64,000 nucleotides of DNA from Chloroflexota bacterium (GCA_016191845.1 JACPVF010000012.1:1-64000), one strand, 5' to 3'; shown: positions 29,257-38,151, counted from the stretch's first letter. Numbers and translations: made by a program. Notes: a model not told the origin generated them from the sequence alone.

Positions 29257-30327
29257 ATGCAACCTTCCTCTTCTCAATCTCTGAAAATCCTCTCCTTTGG
29301 CGCAGGCGCCATCGGAACCTACATCGGCGGGAGCCTTGCGCTGGCGGGACACCAGGTGGTGTTCGTCGAACGTCCCGACATCGCCGAGGACCTGCACGCG
29401 CGCGGACTGCGCCTCGACCTGACGCTCGACAAACGCCGCGAGACCCGCGACGCTTTCACGCTCGACTCGCGTTCCTTCGTGATGGCTTCCTCGCTGGAGG
29501 ATGCGCTCAAGTTTGGCCCCTTCGACGTGGGCCTGTTCGCCCTTAAATCGTTTGATACCGCCCCCGCGCTCGAACAGATGAAGCCTTACGCCGACAAACT
29601 GCCGCCGCTGTTGTGTCTCTCCAACGGCGTGGACAACGAGCCCGCCATTGCTGCTGCGCTGGGTGCGGACAAGGTCATCTACGGCACGGTCACCTCGGCC
29701 ATCGGTCGGCGCGGACCTGGCGACATCATCCTCGAAAAACTGCGCGGCGTGGGAGTCGCGGCGGGGCATCCGTTCTCTGAGCGGCTGGTCGCTGCCTTGA
29801 ACGGGGCCTACCTCAATTGTCAGTTGTTCAGCGATGCAGCCGCCATGAAATGGTCGAAGATGCTGACCAACCTGATCGCCAACCCTGCGTCGGCCATCCT
29901 CGATATGACCGCCGCTGAGATCTTTGTCAATCGCAAGCTGTACAAACTCGAGATCGACATGCTGCGCGAATGCCTGGCCGTGATGAAGGCCCAGAACATC
30001 GAGGTTGTGGACCTGCCTGGAACGCCCGTCAAGGCCCTGGCGTTTGCCACTACTCTGCCGCTGTGGCTTTCGAAGCCGCTGCTCGGTCGCGCCGCAGGGA
30101 GCGGGCGCGGCGGCAAGATGCCGTCTTTCCACATCGACCTGCACTCGGGCCGCAGTAAAAGTGAAGTGGACTTCCTGCACGGTGCGGTTGTGCGCGCAGG
30201 CGGGAAGACGCACGTGCCTACGCCCGTCAATAAGGTGCTGACCGAGACGCTGTTGAAGTTGACGAACAAGGAAATTCCGCTCGAAGAGTTTGCGCATCAG
30301 CCAGAGAAACTGCTGGCACTTCTGTAG
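29257..30327 (+). CDS. Ketopantoate-reductase-family protein (ApbA/PanE-like)
   Basis: 356 residues. An N-terminal Rossmann fold (ILSFGAGAIGTYIGGSLALAG) is followed by the ApbA family middle segment (LKSFDTAPALEQM, LSNGVDNEP) and the C-terminal helical ApbA_C domain with KMLTNLIANPASAI and GRGGKMPSFHIDL. Family members reduce 2-oxo acids such as ketopantoate with NADPH, a step to pantothenate and CoA. At about 50 residues longer than E. coli PanE and with no other pan gene nearby, the substrate is uncertain and another 2-oxo acid is possible. It lies 30 bases after the phosphatase gene and probably shares its transcript. Confidence 0.83.
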   Translation: MQPSSSQSLKILSFGAGAIGTYIGGSLALAGHQVVFVERPDIAEDLHARGLRLDLTLDKRRETRDAFTLDSRSFVMASSLEDALKFGPFDVGLFALKSFDTAPALEQMKPYADKLPPLLCLSNGVDNEPAIAAALGADKVIYGTVTSAIGRRGPGDIILEKLRGVGVAAGHPFSERLVAALNGAYLNCQLFSDAAAMKWSKMLTNLIANPASAILDMTAAEIFVNRKLYKLEIDMLRECLAVMKAQNIEVVDLPGTPVKALAFATTLPLWLSKPLLGRAAGSGRGGKMPSFHIDLHSGRSKSEVDFLHGAVVRAGGKTHVPTPVNKVLTETLLKLTNKEIPLEEFAHQPEKLLALL

Positions 30328-30359
30328 GAGTCCAAGGTCTCTGACTTTGGAGAACGATC

Positions 30360-32069
30360 ATGAAAAGCACGACATCCATTCAAATGCTTCCCCCGCGCCC
30401 GACGATCGAGGTTCAACTATCGGACGGGCGCATTCTCACAGGTCCGCGCGGGGCCACGGTGGCGCAATTCCTGCATGCTGCCGAAAAGCCAGGGGATGCC
30501 CCGCTGGTGGCGGCCATTGTCAACGATGAACTGCGCGAGTTGACCTACTTCCTCGACATGGACGCGCGCATCCAGCCCATCACGCTCGGCGACACCGACG
30601 GCTCGCGCATCTATCGCCGCTCCCTGACCTTCCTGCTGGAGATGGCCTTCTCGGACCTGTTCCCCAACGCCAAGTTGACCATCGACCATTCGGTGGCCTT
30701 TGGCGGTTACTACTGTCAGGTCAGCGGGCGCGGGCCACTCTCGCAGGCCGAACTCGACAGGCTCAGCCATCATCTGCAAGAGTTCATCGATGCCGACCTG
30801 CCCTTCGAACGCAAGGAAGTGCCGCTGGCTGAGGTCATCGAATACTTCCGTTCGCGCGGCTACGAGGACAAGGTCCATCTCTTTGCCTATCGCAAGAAGC
30901 CCTATGTCACGCTCTACCGCCTCGGGGAACGCATGGATTACCACCACGGCTACATGGTCCCGTCCACGGGCTACCTGCGCTGGTATGACTTGTACCTGAC
31001 CAATGGCGGCTTCACGCTGCGCTTTCCGCGCCACGACGCACCCACCGAGTTGCTGCCCGTCCCCGAATATCCGAAGCTGCTCAAGGCCTTCCGTCAGTAC
31101 GGCGACTGGCTCGAACGCCTCGGCATCGACAACGTCGGCTCGCTCAACGACGCCATTCAGGCGGGACGCGGCAGCGAGATCATCCTGGTCTCCGAAGCCT
31201 TCCACGAGCAGAATCTCTCCGACATTGCCCGTCAGATCTCCGAACGCCGCGACCAGATCCGCCTGGTGCTCATCTCGGGGCCGTCCTCCTCGGGCAAGAC
31301 CACCTTCTCGCGCCGCCTCACGGTCCAAATGCTGGCGTTGGGCATCTCGCCCTTTCCGCTCGAACTCGACAACTACTTCCTCGACCGTGACAAGACGCCG
31401 CTTGGCCCCGACGGCAAACCGAATTTCGAGGCGGTCGAGGCCCTCAACCTCGACCTGCTCGCCACCGATCTGAAAGCCCTGGTGCGCGGCGAGGAAGTCC
31501 AACTCCCGCACTACAATTTCAAAACGGGGATGCGCGAACCTGGCGACGTGATCCAGCTCAAGCACGGGCAGATGATCATCCTGGAAGGCATCCACGGCAT
31601 GAACCCGCGCCTGATCCCCGACGTTCTGGCTGGTTCCGTTTACAGAATCTACGTTTCCGCCCTGACCCAGCTCAACCTCGACCGCCACAACCGTGTCTCG
31701 ACCACCGACACGCGCCTGATCCGCCGCATCGTCCGCGATGCGCGCGAACGCGGTTATAACGCCGCCCAGACCATCAGCCGCTGGGAATCGGTGCGCGAAG
31801 GCGAGAAGAATTACATTTTCCCCTACCAGGAGAACGCCAACGCCACTTTCAACTCGGCGCTGGTCTATGAGATGGCCGCCCTCAAGCCGCTGGCTGAGCC
31901 CTTGTTGCGGCAGGTCCCCTACGGCACGCCCGAATATATCGAAGCCAAGCGCCTGCTGGCCTTCCTCGAATGGTTCCTGCCCGTCGAAATCGACCTGATC
32001 CCCGAAACCTCCATTGTGCGCGAATTCCTCGGCGGCTCGATCCTCAAGGATTTCAAGATCTGGAAGTAA
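30360..32069 (+). CDS. TGS and tRNA-SAD-like domains fused to a uridine-kinase-type nucleoside kinase
   Basis: 569 residues. Residues about 15-75 are a TGS-like beta-grasp domain; about 80-250 resemble the second additional (editing-type) domain of threonyl-tRNA synthetase (FSDLFPNAKL, GGYYCQVSG); from about 295 there is a P-loop kinase with Walker A GPSSSGKTT (306-314), LDNYFLDRD and EGIHGMNP, as in uridine/cytidine kinase and phosphoribulokinase. The whole fusion is a known bacterial nucleoside-kinase architecture, probably phosphorylating uridine or cytidine, though the role of the ThrRS-like part is unknown. GGAG precedes ATG by about eight bases. It is last before a strong array of hairpins. 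Confidence 0.88.
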   Translation: MKSTTSIQMLPPRPTIEVQLSDGRILTGPRGATVAQFLHAAEKPGDAPLVAAIVNDELRELTYFLDMDARIQPITLGDTDGSRIYRRSLTFLLEMAFSDLFPNAKLTIDHSVAFGGYYCQVSGRGPLSQAELDRLSHHLQEFIDADLPFERKEVPLAEVIEYFRSRGYEDKVHLFAYRKKPYVTLYRLGERMDYHHGYMVPSTGYLRWYDLYLTNGGFTLRFPRHDAPTELLPVPEYPKLLKAFRQYGDWLERLGIDNVGSLNDAIQAGRGSEIILVSEAFHEQNLSDIARQISERRDQIRLVLISGPSSSGKTTFSRRLTVQMLALGISPFPLELDNYFLDRDKTPLGPDGKPNFEAVEALNLDLLATDLKALVRGEEVQLPHYNFKTGMREPGDVIQLKHGQMIILEGIHGMNPRLIPDVLAGSVYRIYVSALTQLNLDRHNRVSTTDTRLIRRIVRDARERGYNAAQTISRWESVREGEKNYIFPYQENANATFNSALVYEMAALKPLAEPLLRQVPYGTPEYIEAKRLLAFLEWFLPVEIDLIPETSIVREFLGGSILKDFKIWK

Positions 32070-32073
32070 ACGG

Positions 32074-32172
32074 CGTCATTGCGAGGGCGGCGGTTTTCCG
32101 CCCGAAGCAATCTCCTGTCGTATGATGTATTTCTGGAATTGGTAGGTTGCTTCGCTCCCGCTCGCAACGACA
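32074..32172. repeat. Dispersed palindromic intergenic repeat, copy 1
   Basis: Begins CGTCATTGCGAGG and ends with its near complement CTCGCAACGACA, with GAAGCAATCTC and GGTTGCTTC inside. The same element occurs at 43679-43767. Confidence 0.75.
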
Positions 32173-32176
32173 TGGC

Positions 32177-32276
32177 AAAAAGCTAACCTGGCGTTTCAAA
32201 ATGCCAGGTTAGCTTTTTAAATTCCCAGGTTAGCTTTTGAATTTGTCAGGTTAGCTTTTCCAAAAGCTAACCTGAC
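32177..32276. terminator. Nested hairpin array between convergent genes
   Basis: Five copies of the core AGGTTAGCTTTT or its complement. Two perfect hairpins result: 32177-32218 (16-base arms) and 32245-32276 (15-base arms, two-base loop), with a lone arm at 32225-32238 between. T runs follow on both strands, so it should stop both the nucleoside kinase and the acetyltransferase transcripts. Confidence 0.8.
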
Positions 32277-32285
32277 TTTTTGAAT

Positions 32286-32765
32286 TCAGACGCTTGTATT
32301 ATCCAGCGGCTTGACGTATTTCACCACTTCCTGCTGAAAGCCGAATTTCTCGTACATTTGCCTGGCGCGGACGTTGCTGGCAAATACGTTCAAGGCCAGG
32401 TGCGGATATCCCTGTTCGCGGGCCCAGGCTTCAGCGGCTTCCATCAAGAGTCGACCCACGCCCTGGCCTTCATAGGCCTTGTCCACAGCCAGATCGGAGA
32501 GGTAGCCGACTTGCTGCCCGTTGAAGAAATCGGTTTGAGCGTGCAGATAAATGAAGCCTGCAGGTCGACCTGCCTCATTTTCTGCCAGCAACAGCACGGA
32601 TTCGGGTTCGGGTGCTTCGAGCGCCTTTTTCAAAGCAACCTGATTGGCAGTGTCCAGCTCAGTGGTGGAACGCCAGGCAGGTAGCTCAAAATCGGAGAAA
32701 CGCTCGGCCAGAGAGAGCACGAACTCCTGATCAGCGGACGTGTAGCGGCAGATGCGAAAGGGCAC
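32286..32765 (-). CDS. GNAT-family N-acetyltransferase
   Basis: 159 residues from a GTG at 32765, just after the stop of the upstream sulfotransferase gene; an ATG at 32858 would extend the protein by 31 residues but overlap that gene by 88 bases with an unconvincing sequence. It has the GNAT core: VGYLSDLAVDKAYEGQGVG (acetyl-CoA pyrophosphate loop) and LNVFASNVRARQMYEKFGF near the end. It transfers an acetyl group from acetyl-CoA to an unidentified amine. Translation is probably coupled to the sulfotransferase-like gene. Confidence 0.85.
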   Translation of the reverse strand: MPFRICRYTSADQEFVLSLAERFSDFELPAWRSTTELDTANQVALKKALEAPEPESVLLLAENEAGRPAGFIYLHAQTDFFNGQQVGYLSDLAVDKAYEGQGVGRLLMEAAEAWAREQGYPHLALNVFASNVRARQMYEKFGFQQEVVKYVKPLDNTSV

Positions 32766-32770
32766 TCTGG

Positions 32771-33619
32771 TTAGAACCCTTCGTATAAATTCGTCTCGAA
32801 AGGCAAGGTGCCGTGGCGGATGGCTTCCACCTGTTCCCCAGTCAGTGACTTGCGCCACTTGTCGGCCTGTTTGCTGGAATCGCGCTGAACCGCATAATAT
32901 CCTCCATCTTTTGTGGTCCGCTGTTCGATTTCTGCTGCGATTTCCTCCGACCAGGACAAATCCAATTGCTCATATAAAATGTGCAATTCCTTGAGCGGAT
33001 TAGTCGTCAGGGTCTCAAGAAAGACCCAATGCCAGCTCGGGTGTTTTTTGAACAAAGCCTGAACTCTGTGTTGAGTCTGCCCCCAGTCCCTGCCCAATTC
33101 TTCCAGGGCTGCAAGGGAAATCTCCTGGATGTTCTGGTCATGATAAGCCTGACGCAGGATACTCTCGCTGCGGCCTGCGGGGTGACGACAGATGTAGACT
33201 ACTTCAGCCTGGGCCAGGGCTTCATAAGTTTCCTGCATTACGTCGATCAAGGCAATGGGCTTGATAACAATGGTCTTTACATCGCGTGCCGCCTTGAGTG
33301 CTGCAAGCATGGCGATACAAACCAAGCTATGAACCTTGAATTCCCGCTGTTCTTCTGAATGGACGAAATCCCAGAAGATCTGCTGGGTGAAGAAACGGTC
33401 TTTTCCGAAACGCTCTCTCAGCAATTCCACTTCAGGTTCGTGCATCAAAACAACTGCAGGTCCCAATGCCAGAAACTTGCTGAGCATGCTGGTTCCGCTG
33501 CGACTCATGCCGAAGACCAGCAAAATTCGCTTGCGGCTTAGAAAAATGATTCCCCGTGCTAGGTGAGCGATCAACCACCTGAGCGGATAGGTGGCGGCGA
33601 TGAAGGCATAGGATCTCAT
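32771..33619 (-). CDS. Sulfotransferase-family protein
   Basis: 282 residues. The N-terminal P-loop-like 5'-phosphosulfate site is LVFGMSRSGTSMLSKFL (residues about 34-50) and the 3'-phosphate site is YICRHPAGRSESIL, the two motifs that bind PAPS in this superfamily. It should transfer a sulfo group to a carbohydrate or other hydroxyl acceptor; the acceptor is unknown. An N-terminal hydrophobic stretch (residues 10-30) may anchor it. A perfect TATAAT ends six bases before its ATG, so the mRNA should be leaderless. It is followed at once by a GNAT gene. Confidence 0.8.
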   Translation of the reverse strand: MRSYAFIAATYPLRWLIAHLARGIIFLSRKRILLVFGMSRSGTSMLSKFLALGPAVVLMHEPEVELLRERFGKDRFFTQQIFWDFVHSEEQREFKVHSLVCIAMLAALKAARDVKTIVIKPIALIDVMQETYEALAQAEVVYICRHPAGRSESILRQAYHDQNIQEISLAALEELGRDWGQTQHRVQALFKKHPSWHWVFLETLTTNPLKELHILYEQLDLSWSEEIAAEIEQRTTKDGGYYAVQRDSSKQADKWRKSLTGEQVEAIRHGTLPFETNLYEGF

Positions 33620-33625
33620 GACTCA

Positions 33626-33631
33626 ATTATA
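33626..33631 (-). promoter_or_regulatory. -10 box giving a leaderless mRNA
   Basis: TATAAT on the minus strand with six bases to the ATG at 33619, so the transcript should start at the A of ATG. It overlaps the last codon region of the upstream gene. Confidence 0.5.
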
Positions 33632-34958
33632 CGTCAGGCATGCGCGCTTCTTGTGATAGCTTTTTCCACGCGGAGCGATGCAGGGCAGCGGCGGATTTGT
33701 GAATGGACATGGATCGGACTTTTTTCAGCCAGCCCACCTCGGCTTCGTCTGCCCGCTCGAAGCATTGGGCCGAAATCTGCCTCCGTTTCGACGGCGCGTC
33801 GCGCCTCTCCTGCAGCGCCATGGAGACGAACTCGGCTTCCAGCGCGTCACGTTCGGCGCGATAAGCCGCCATACGGACGGGGTAATCCTCCAGTATGGCG
33901 CGGTGTAGTTCCTCGTGCCGCCAGAACAGGGTATCGGCGGCATAGTGCTGACCTGGCTCGGGGCCGAGGTCGGGCAGGTCCGCGTCCAGCCAGAATGGCT
34001 TGAAGAGGCTCGTGCAGGGTGCAGACGTGCCTGTAGCGAAGAAGGTCGGGCGCTCAGGGTCGAGGACCGCCGCCAGCGATGCGGTGGATTGGCTGATACG
34101 GATCGGCCCCCAGCCCGCATGCGAGCAGACCGCTGCGCCCGTCAGCCCGCGGTCAGGACACCAGTCCGCATCCGCATCACCATGATCGCGCAGGTTGGCG
34201 AGGATGTGCTCCACGGTCAGGCTGCCCCGATGGGCGGTGAGGTTGCGCAGCGAGCAGGAGCGACGCGAACGGCTGTCGCTGAAGGAGGTGTAGAGGAAGT
34301 CGGAGTAACAGCGCGAGAAGTCGAAATCGTCACGGCCTTTGCACCAGCCCTGATCCACGGCATGCGAGACCAGGTTCGGCGAGGACAAGTCGAAGTCATT
34401 GCCAAGGGTCAGAACATTCGAGATGGCGTACACGCCCTGCACACGTTTGGCTGCCCAGTGACGGTCCACGGTTTCGAGTACCCAGGCCTCGCGCGGATCG
34501 GCAATCAGGAAACTGTTGTGGTAGTAGACGGGGTGAAAGAAGGAACAACCGCCGCCCTGGCCATATTGCTCCAGCAGCGAAGTGATGACCTCCACGGCCT
34601 CGCGAGCGGTGACGGCGCGTTCGAGGGCCAGTCGCAGCAGGTCCATGCCGAGCAGGGCGGGTTCCTTTTGCGCGGGGACCTTCGAGAAGATGGCTTCGTT
34701 GCCGATGGTCAGGCCGTGCTCATTCGCACCGATCTCCGCGCCCCACATCCAGAACGGACGCGAGAGCAGCACGGCATGGGTCCGCTCGGCTTGGGGGATC
34801 TCGATATAGGTGCATTTGACGGCCGCACCTGCTGCGTGCGTCTGCGCAGGGATGAACTCCAGCAGTTGTGATTCGTTCGGGTCGCGATCCGAGTTCTTAC
34901 CGAACAGCATCAAGCCGTCGCGGGTGACTTCAGGGGTGGCGATGACGGTGTCGCACAT
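33627..34958 (-). CDS. Peptidase C69 / secernin-family hydrolase
   Basis: 443 residues from the ATG at 34958, chosen because AGGAGGG lies just upstream and because C69 enzymes become active by exposing Cys2 as the N-terminal nucleophile (MCDTVIATPEV; here Met-Cys). It carries the family segments LFGKNSDRDPNE and GANEHGLTIGNEA. C69 members are dipeptidases or related amidohydrolases of the Ntn fold. It lacks a signal peptide and should be cytoplasmic. It starts eight bases after the cyclase-family gene upstream, so the two form an operon. The substrate, peptide or amide, is not evident. Confidence 0.9.
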   Translation of the reverse strand: MCDTVIATPEVTRDGLMLFGKNSDRDPNESQLLEFIPAQTHAAGAAVKCTYIEIPQAERTHAVLLSRPFWMWGAEIGANEHGLTIGNEAIFSKVPAQKEPALLGMDLLRLALERAVTAREAVEVITSLLEQYGQGGGCSFFHPVYYHNSFLIADPREAWVLETVDRHWAAKRVQGVYAISNVLTLGNDFDLSSPNLVSHAVDQGWCKGRDDFDFSRCYSDFLYTSFSDSRSRRSCSLRNLTAHRGSLTVEHILANLRDHGDADADWCPDRGLTGAAVCSHAGWGPIRISQSTASLAAVLDPERPTFFATGTSAPCTSLFKPFWLDADLPDLGPEPGQHYAADTLFWRHEELHRAILEDYPVRMAAYRAERDALEAEFVSMALQERRDAPSKRRQISAQCFERADEAEVGWLKKVRSMSIHKSAAALHRSAWKKLSQEARMPDV

Positions 34959-34966
34959 GCTCCCTC

Positions 34967-35662
34967 CTAGGAGTCGAAGACGGCCACAGCACGAACAGGC
35001 GAGCCCGTCCCGCCGCGGATCTTGAGCGGCAGGCCGATAAAACGGAAACGTCCGCGCCCGACCAGTTGGTGCAGGTTGATCAGGTTCTCGTAATGTGTGA
35101 AGCCCATCTCGCCACAAATCTGGTGGACCTGTTTGTTGGAGACGTGACGCACGCCCGGGGCGGGGGACTCTACGCCGAAGGCTGCGATGCCATGACCTCC
35201 CAGCCAGCGGGCCGCCTCGACGGTCAGCCCTGGCCCCTCCTGCCAGTCGGCGGTGCCGAAGGCGCGGCGGTAGTGGTCGGTGTAGAGCAGCGCGGTATCG
35301 CCCGGGCGGAGGGTCAGGCCTGTTTGGGCGAGTGCCTGCTCCAGGTCCGCGACTTCGATGCGTTCACGCGGACCCTTGTGCGAGAGGTCGAGGCACAAGC
35401 CCTCGGTGTAGAACATCGTCAGCGGCATGGTGTCGATGGACTGGCCGCGATATGGACGCGCCATGTGGTTGATGGCGTCCACGTGGGTGCCCGTGTGTTC
35501 GCCCATCATCAGGCGATGCACGGCGGGCGAAACCACATCACTTTCGGTGATGCCATCCCATTCCTCGTGCGAGGCGTGGACGGTCATCTCTACTTCGGGC
35601 AGGCCCGAGAAGATGGGCATGCCCGGGTAGATGTCCTGGCTCAGGTCGATGATCTCAAACAT
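34967..35662 (-). CDS. Cyclase-family metal-dependent hydrolase (kynurenine-formamidase-like)
   Basis: 231 residues. The metal-binding signature HxGTHxDxxxH is seen in GEHTGTHVDAINHM, and the usual start IIDLSQDIYPGMP is present. The family includes KynB, isatin hydrolase and uncharacterised cyclases that act on cyclic imides or formamides with zinc or manganese. No other tryptophan-degradation gene is near, so a kynurenine role is only a guess. It is followed eight bases later by the C69 amidohydrolase, suggesting that the two act on the same class of amide compound. Confidence 0.88.
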   Translation of the reverse strand: MFEIIDLSQDIYPGMPIFSGLPEVEMTVHASHEEWDGITESDVVSPAVHRLMMGEHTGTHVDAINHMARPYRGQSIDTMPLTMFYTEGLCLDLSHKGPRERIEVADLEQALAQTGLTLRPGDTALLYTDHYRRAFGTADWQEGPGLTVEAARWLGGHGIAAFGVESPAPGVRHVSNKQVHQICGEMGFTHYENLINLHQLVGRGRFRFIGLPLKIRGGTGSPVRAVAVFDS

Positions 35663-35686
35663 GGATGGGAATGTCGCTTTCGGGAA

Positions 35687-36073
35687 TCACTTCTTGGATT
35701 TCTTCGCCTTGGCGTTTTGTAACTGGTCGGCGACCCTGAACTGGACGATCCTGCGGACCAGGTCCAGCGGCAGAGGCTGGTCGAGCGGGAAGCGGACCGA
35801 GCCTTTGGCGCCCTCGTAGGCGGCCAGCTCATCCTTGAATGCTTCGATGCCGCGCGGCGCGGGATAGAAGCCGATATGGGTCTTGAAAGCTGCAAAGTGG
35901 ACCAGGTTGCCATGCAGGAAGAAGGTGGGCATCTGGTAACTGATCTTTTCCTGCGCTTCGGGCGCCGCCTCGCGGATGACGGCTCGCATCTGCCGCAGAC
36001 GTTCCTGAACGTCCGCAGGGAAGGCCGCGATGTATTCGTCGACGCTGGTGAAACCTGTCTTCTGCTTTTCCAT
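35687..36073 (-). CDS. DUF1801 / YdhG-like small protein
   Basis: 128 residues from the ATG at 36073 (AGGAG seven bases upstream; the longer frame begins in the terminator region). It has the family core VDEYIAAFPADVQERL, then EKISYQMPTFFLHGNLVHFAAFKTHIGFYP and a lysine-rich tail (KAKKSKK). This DUF1801 family includes proteins proposed as intracellular iron chaperones, but no activity is firmly established. It ends 24 bases before the cyclase gene and may lead that operon. Confidence 0.85.
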   Translation of the reverse strand: MEKQKTGFTSVDEYIAAFPADVQERLRQMRAVIREAAPEAQEKISYQMPTFFLHGNLVHFAAFKTHIGFYPAPRGIEAFKDELAAYEGAKGSVRFPLDQPLPLDLVRRIVQFRVADQLQNAKAKKSKK

Positions 36074-36120
36074 GGTAGCTCCTAAAGTCACGATTTCGTC
36101 GGAGTATAAACCAAAACGAA

Positions 36121-36147
36121 CCTCCGAAGTTGATGAGACTTCGGAGG
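36121..36147 (-). terminator. Rho-independent terminator
   Basis: Ten-base perfect stem (CCTCCGAAGT / ACTTCGGAGG), seven-base loop, T-rich minus-strand tail. It ends the methyltransferase transcript (stop at 36228) and resembles the hairpin at 37282. Confidence 0.8.
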
Positions 36148-36227
36148 CCTGCGACAAGATTCTTTTGTCTGTTTTTCGTGGTGTTGCAACTTATTGGCAG
36201 ATGCTGGCTGTAGCGGCCCAACTGGCT

Positions 36228-37142
36228 TTAGAACACTACAGCTTTTGCATAATGGAAGTGTTCAACCGCATGATAGCGATCTGAACGGCCGTGGAAATAG
36301 CGGGCCTCAATATCTGTGGGCGCAAGATTTTCTTCAAGACGCACCCCGATCTTTTCGAGGTCAGCGGGTAGCGTTGACGGGTCGAAACCAGCCTTCATGG
36401 GCTCTCCAAGTTGAGCGGCCATCCACTGCATTTGCTGGACGCGCTTGGAGACCTTTTCTGGGACGAACGCATCTGCATCCAGATAATCTAAAACGATCAA
36501 GCTGCCTTGTGCGGTGTTGGAACTCATCTCTCGCAGCGTATCGAATACAACCTCGCGAGGTAGGTAATAACTGACACCCAGCCAGCTGAAAAAACTCAAT
36601 TGGGTCGGATCATATGGCGAACGTTTGAGCGCACTTGAAAGACTCTCCTTTGTAAAATCGACGGGTACATCATGCAGATTCGAAGGATGTTCCCAGCCAG
36701 CCCTGGCAACACGTTCCTGTTTCATGGCCTGTGTGGCAGGATGATCGAGCTCGAAAATTTGTAGTCGATCGGATAAGTCTGGGCGCCGATAAGCAAATGT
36801 ATCCAGGCCAGATCCCAAAATGATGTATTGACGTACGCCCTCTCGAATGGCCATCTCCAAACCATCTTCCGCATACCGCGAACGGGGAAGGGTGATCGGT
36901 CCGTTTGTGAGTTGTACCACCCATGCCAGCGCGGTCATGGGATCTGGGTTGGTTGCAGCCAATTCGGGAGCTACGTATTGGAGCATGTTCGCCCAATCCC
37001 GATTGGTTTGCGCACGCTCTTCAGGCGTAAACAGGGCATCAGCAAGGAAATCGTCGAAGATTTTGTGCGGTTCATGTGTCGCATGGTAGGCGCGCGAATA
37101 TGCCATGGCAATTGCGGTAAGCCCAGATTGTTTTTCGGCCAT
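36228..37142 (-). CDS. SAM-dependent methyltransferase, leucine-carboxyl-methyltransferase-like
   Basis: 304 residues. The SAM-binding motif is YIILGSGLDTFAYR, followed by ELDHPATQAMKQER and FSWLGVSYYLPREVV, which mark the PPM1/LCMT-related O-methyltransferase family found widely in bacteria. It would methylate a carboxyl or hydroxyl on an unknown substrate. GGAG precedes ATG by about ten bases. It stands alone between two similar hairpins (36121 and 37282), both terminators on its strand. Base composition is slightly less GC-rich than its neighbours. Confidence 0.85.
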   Translation of the reverse strand: MAEKQSGLTAIAMAYSRAYHATHEPHKIFDDFLADALFTPEERAQTNRDWANMLQYVAPELAATNPDPMTALAWVVQLTNGPITLPRSRYAEDGLEMAIREGVRQYIILGSGLDTFAYRRPDLSDRLQIFELDHPATQAMKQERVARAGWEHPSNLHDVPVDFTKESLSSALKRSPYDPTQLSFFSWLGVSYYLPREVVFDTLREMSSNTAQGSLIVLDYLDADAFVPEKVSKRVQQMQWMAAQLGEPMKAGFDPSTLPADLEKIGVRLEENLAPTDIEARYFHGRSDRYHAVEHFHYAKAVVF

Positions 37143-37281
37143 TTTCGGTTTTCTCCATTTCCAAGGCGAATGATTTGACCCGCATTTTATATTGTTCCTC
37201 CAGCCAATACATCGCCTTTAATTGCCATTGCAATTCCCATGGTAATCTCCTATAATGTAAACAACAAACCAGTTGAACAAA

Positions 37282-37311
37282 AAACTTCCGAAGTCTTGAC
37301 TTCGGAAGTTT
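37282..37311 (-). terminator. Rho-independent terminator
   Basis: Thirteen-base perfect stem (AAACTTCCGAAGT and complement), four-base loop, T-rich on the minus strand; ends the DUF92 transcript. Its core CCGAAGT...ACTTCGG also occurs at 36121. Confidence 0.85.
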
Positions 37312-37342
37312 CGTTTAAGTAGTTATGTTGGAATGATACCTT

Positions 37343-38146
37343 TTATACTAATATCATTCCCGCCAATGCTACGATCACCCCCGCCGCGCCGCAGGCAAAG
37401 TTAACCCAGTCATTATCCAGCCAGCGCCAGCCGCGGACTTGTTCGGTCCGCGTGCCGCAGGTGTGCAGGGGGTGACGCTCGGTCTCCTTCTGGCAGGCGG
37501 GGCAGTAGTAAATGGCCTGGGTCGTCGCGCCAAGCAGGGAGTCGAACAGCGAACCCGCCAGACCCGCAAAGCTGATCAGGAGGAAGGTCCCCGCGCCGAG
37601 CGAGAATCCGCCCGAGAGCAGGACGGCAGGCAGGGCAATGACGGCGGCGCCCAACAGCGCGGCGCCCGTTCCCCATAACGAGACCCCGCCCGAGGTTCCT
37701 TTTTCGACGGGCTTGCGCAAGTCCGTCAGCAGGCGCGGGGCAGATGGGTTGAGCACGCCCAACTCTGTGGCCCACGTGTCCGCATTGACGGCGGCCAGCG
37801 CGGCGGCGAATCCGATCCACGGCCAGAGGGCCTCGGGGTAAAGTCCGTGCAGGGCGGCAAAGAGTGTGGCGACGCCGCCGTTGCCAAAGACTTGACCCGC
37901 GTCGCGTTCGTGGCCCTTCGAGAACTTTTCGTTCAGGCCCGCCTTGCGCCGTTTGAAGGCGCGGCTCAATGCAGACGAGGTGATGAAGAAGATCAGCAGC
38001 AGAATCGCCCATGACAGGCCGCCCACCCCGAAGATGACCGTGCCGACGATGGTCGCGGCAACTGCACCGCTGCGGTCCAGACTGTGGGCGCGATGGGCCA
38101 GGAAGGCAATGAGGATGGCGAAGAAGAAACCAAGAAGGATTTGCAT
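37343..38146 (-). CDS. DUF92-family membrane protein
   Basis: 267 residues from the ATG at 38146; the longer frame adds a hydrophilic stretch that belongs to a repeat-like intergenic sequence. Hydrophobic throughout, with about six to seven membrane helices and the family segments SLDRSGAVAATIVG, NADTWATELG and TSGGVSLWGTGAALLG. A loop near the C-terminus carries a CPAC...HPLHTC group. Plant and cyanobacterial members (VTE6) phosphorylate phytyl phosphate; bacterial members are mostly unassigned, so a lipid-phosphate kinase role is an analogy only. Confidence 0.82.
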   Translation of the reverse strand: MQILLGFFFAILIAFLAHRAHSLDRSGAVAATIVGTVIFGVGGLSWAILLLIFFITSSALSRAFKRRKAGLNEKFSKGHERDAGQVFGNGGVATLFAALHGLYPEALWPWIGFAAALAAVNADTWATELGVLNPSAPRLLTDLRKPVEKGTSGGVSLWGTGAALLGAAVIALPAVLLSGGFSLGAGTFLLISFAGLAGSLFDSLLGATTQAIYYCPACQKETERHPLHTCGTRTEQVRGWRWLDNDWVNFACGAAGVIVALAGMILV

Positions 38147-38151
38147 GATAG

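Noticed and set aside
32177-32276. Short CRISPR array.
   Set aside because: The repeated cores alternate in orientation and have short, uneven gaps; they form hairpins with T runs and no cas gene is near.
32766-32858. Extended N-terminus of the GNAT protein from an ATG at 32858.
   Set aside because: It would overlap the sulfotransferase gene by 88 bases and the added residues do not look like family sequence.
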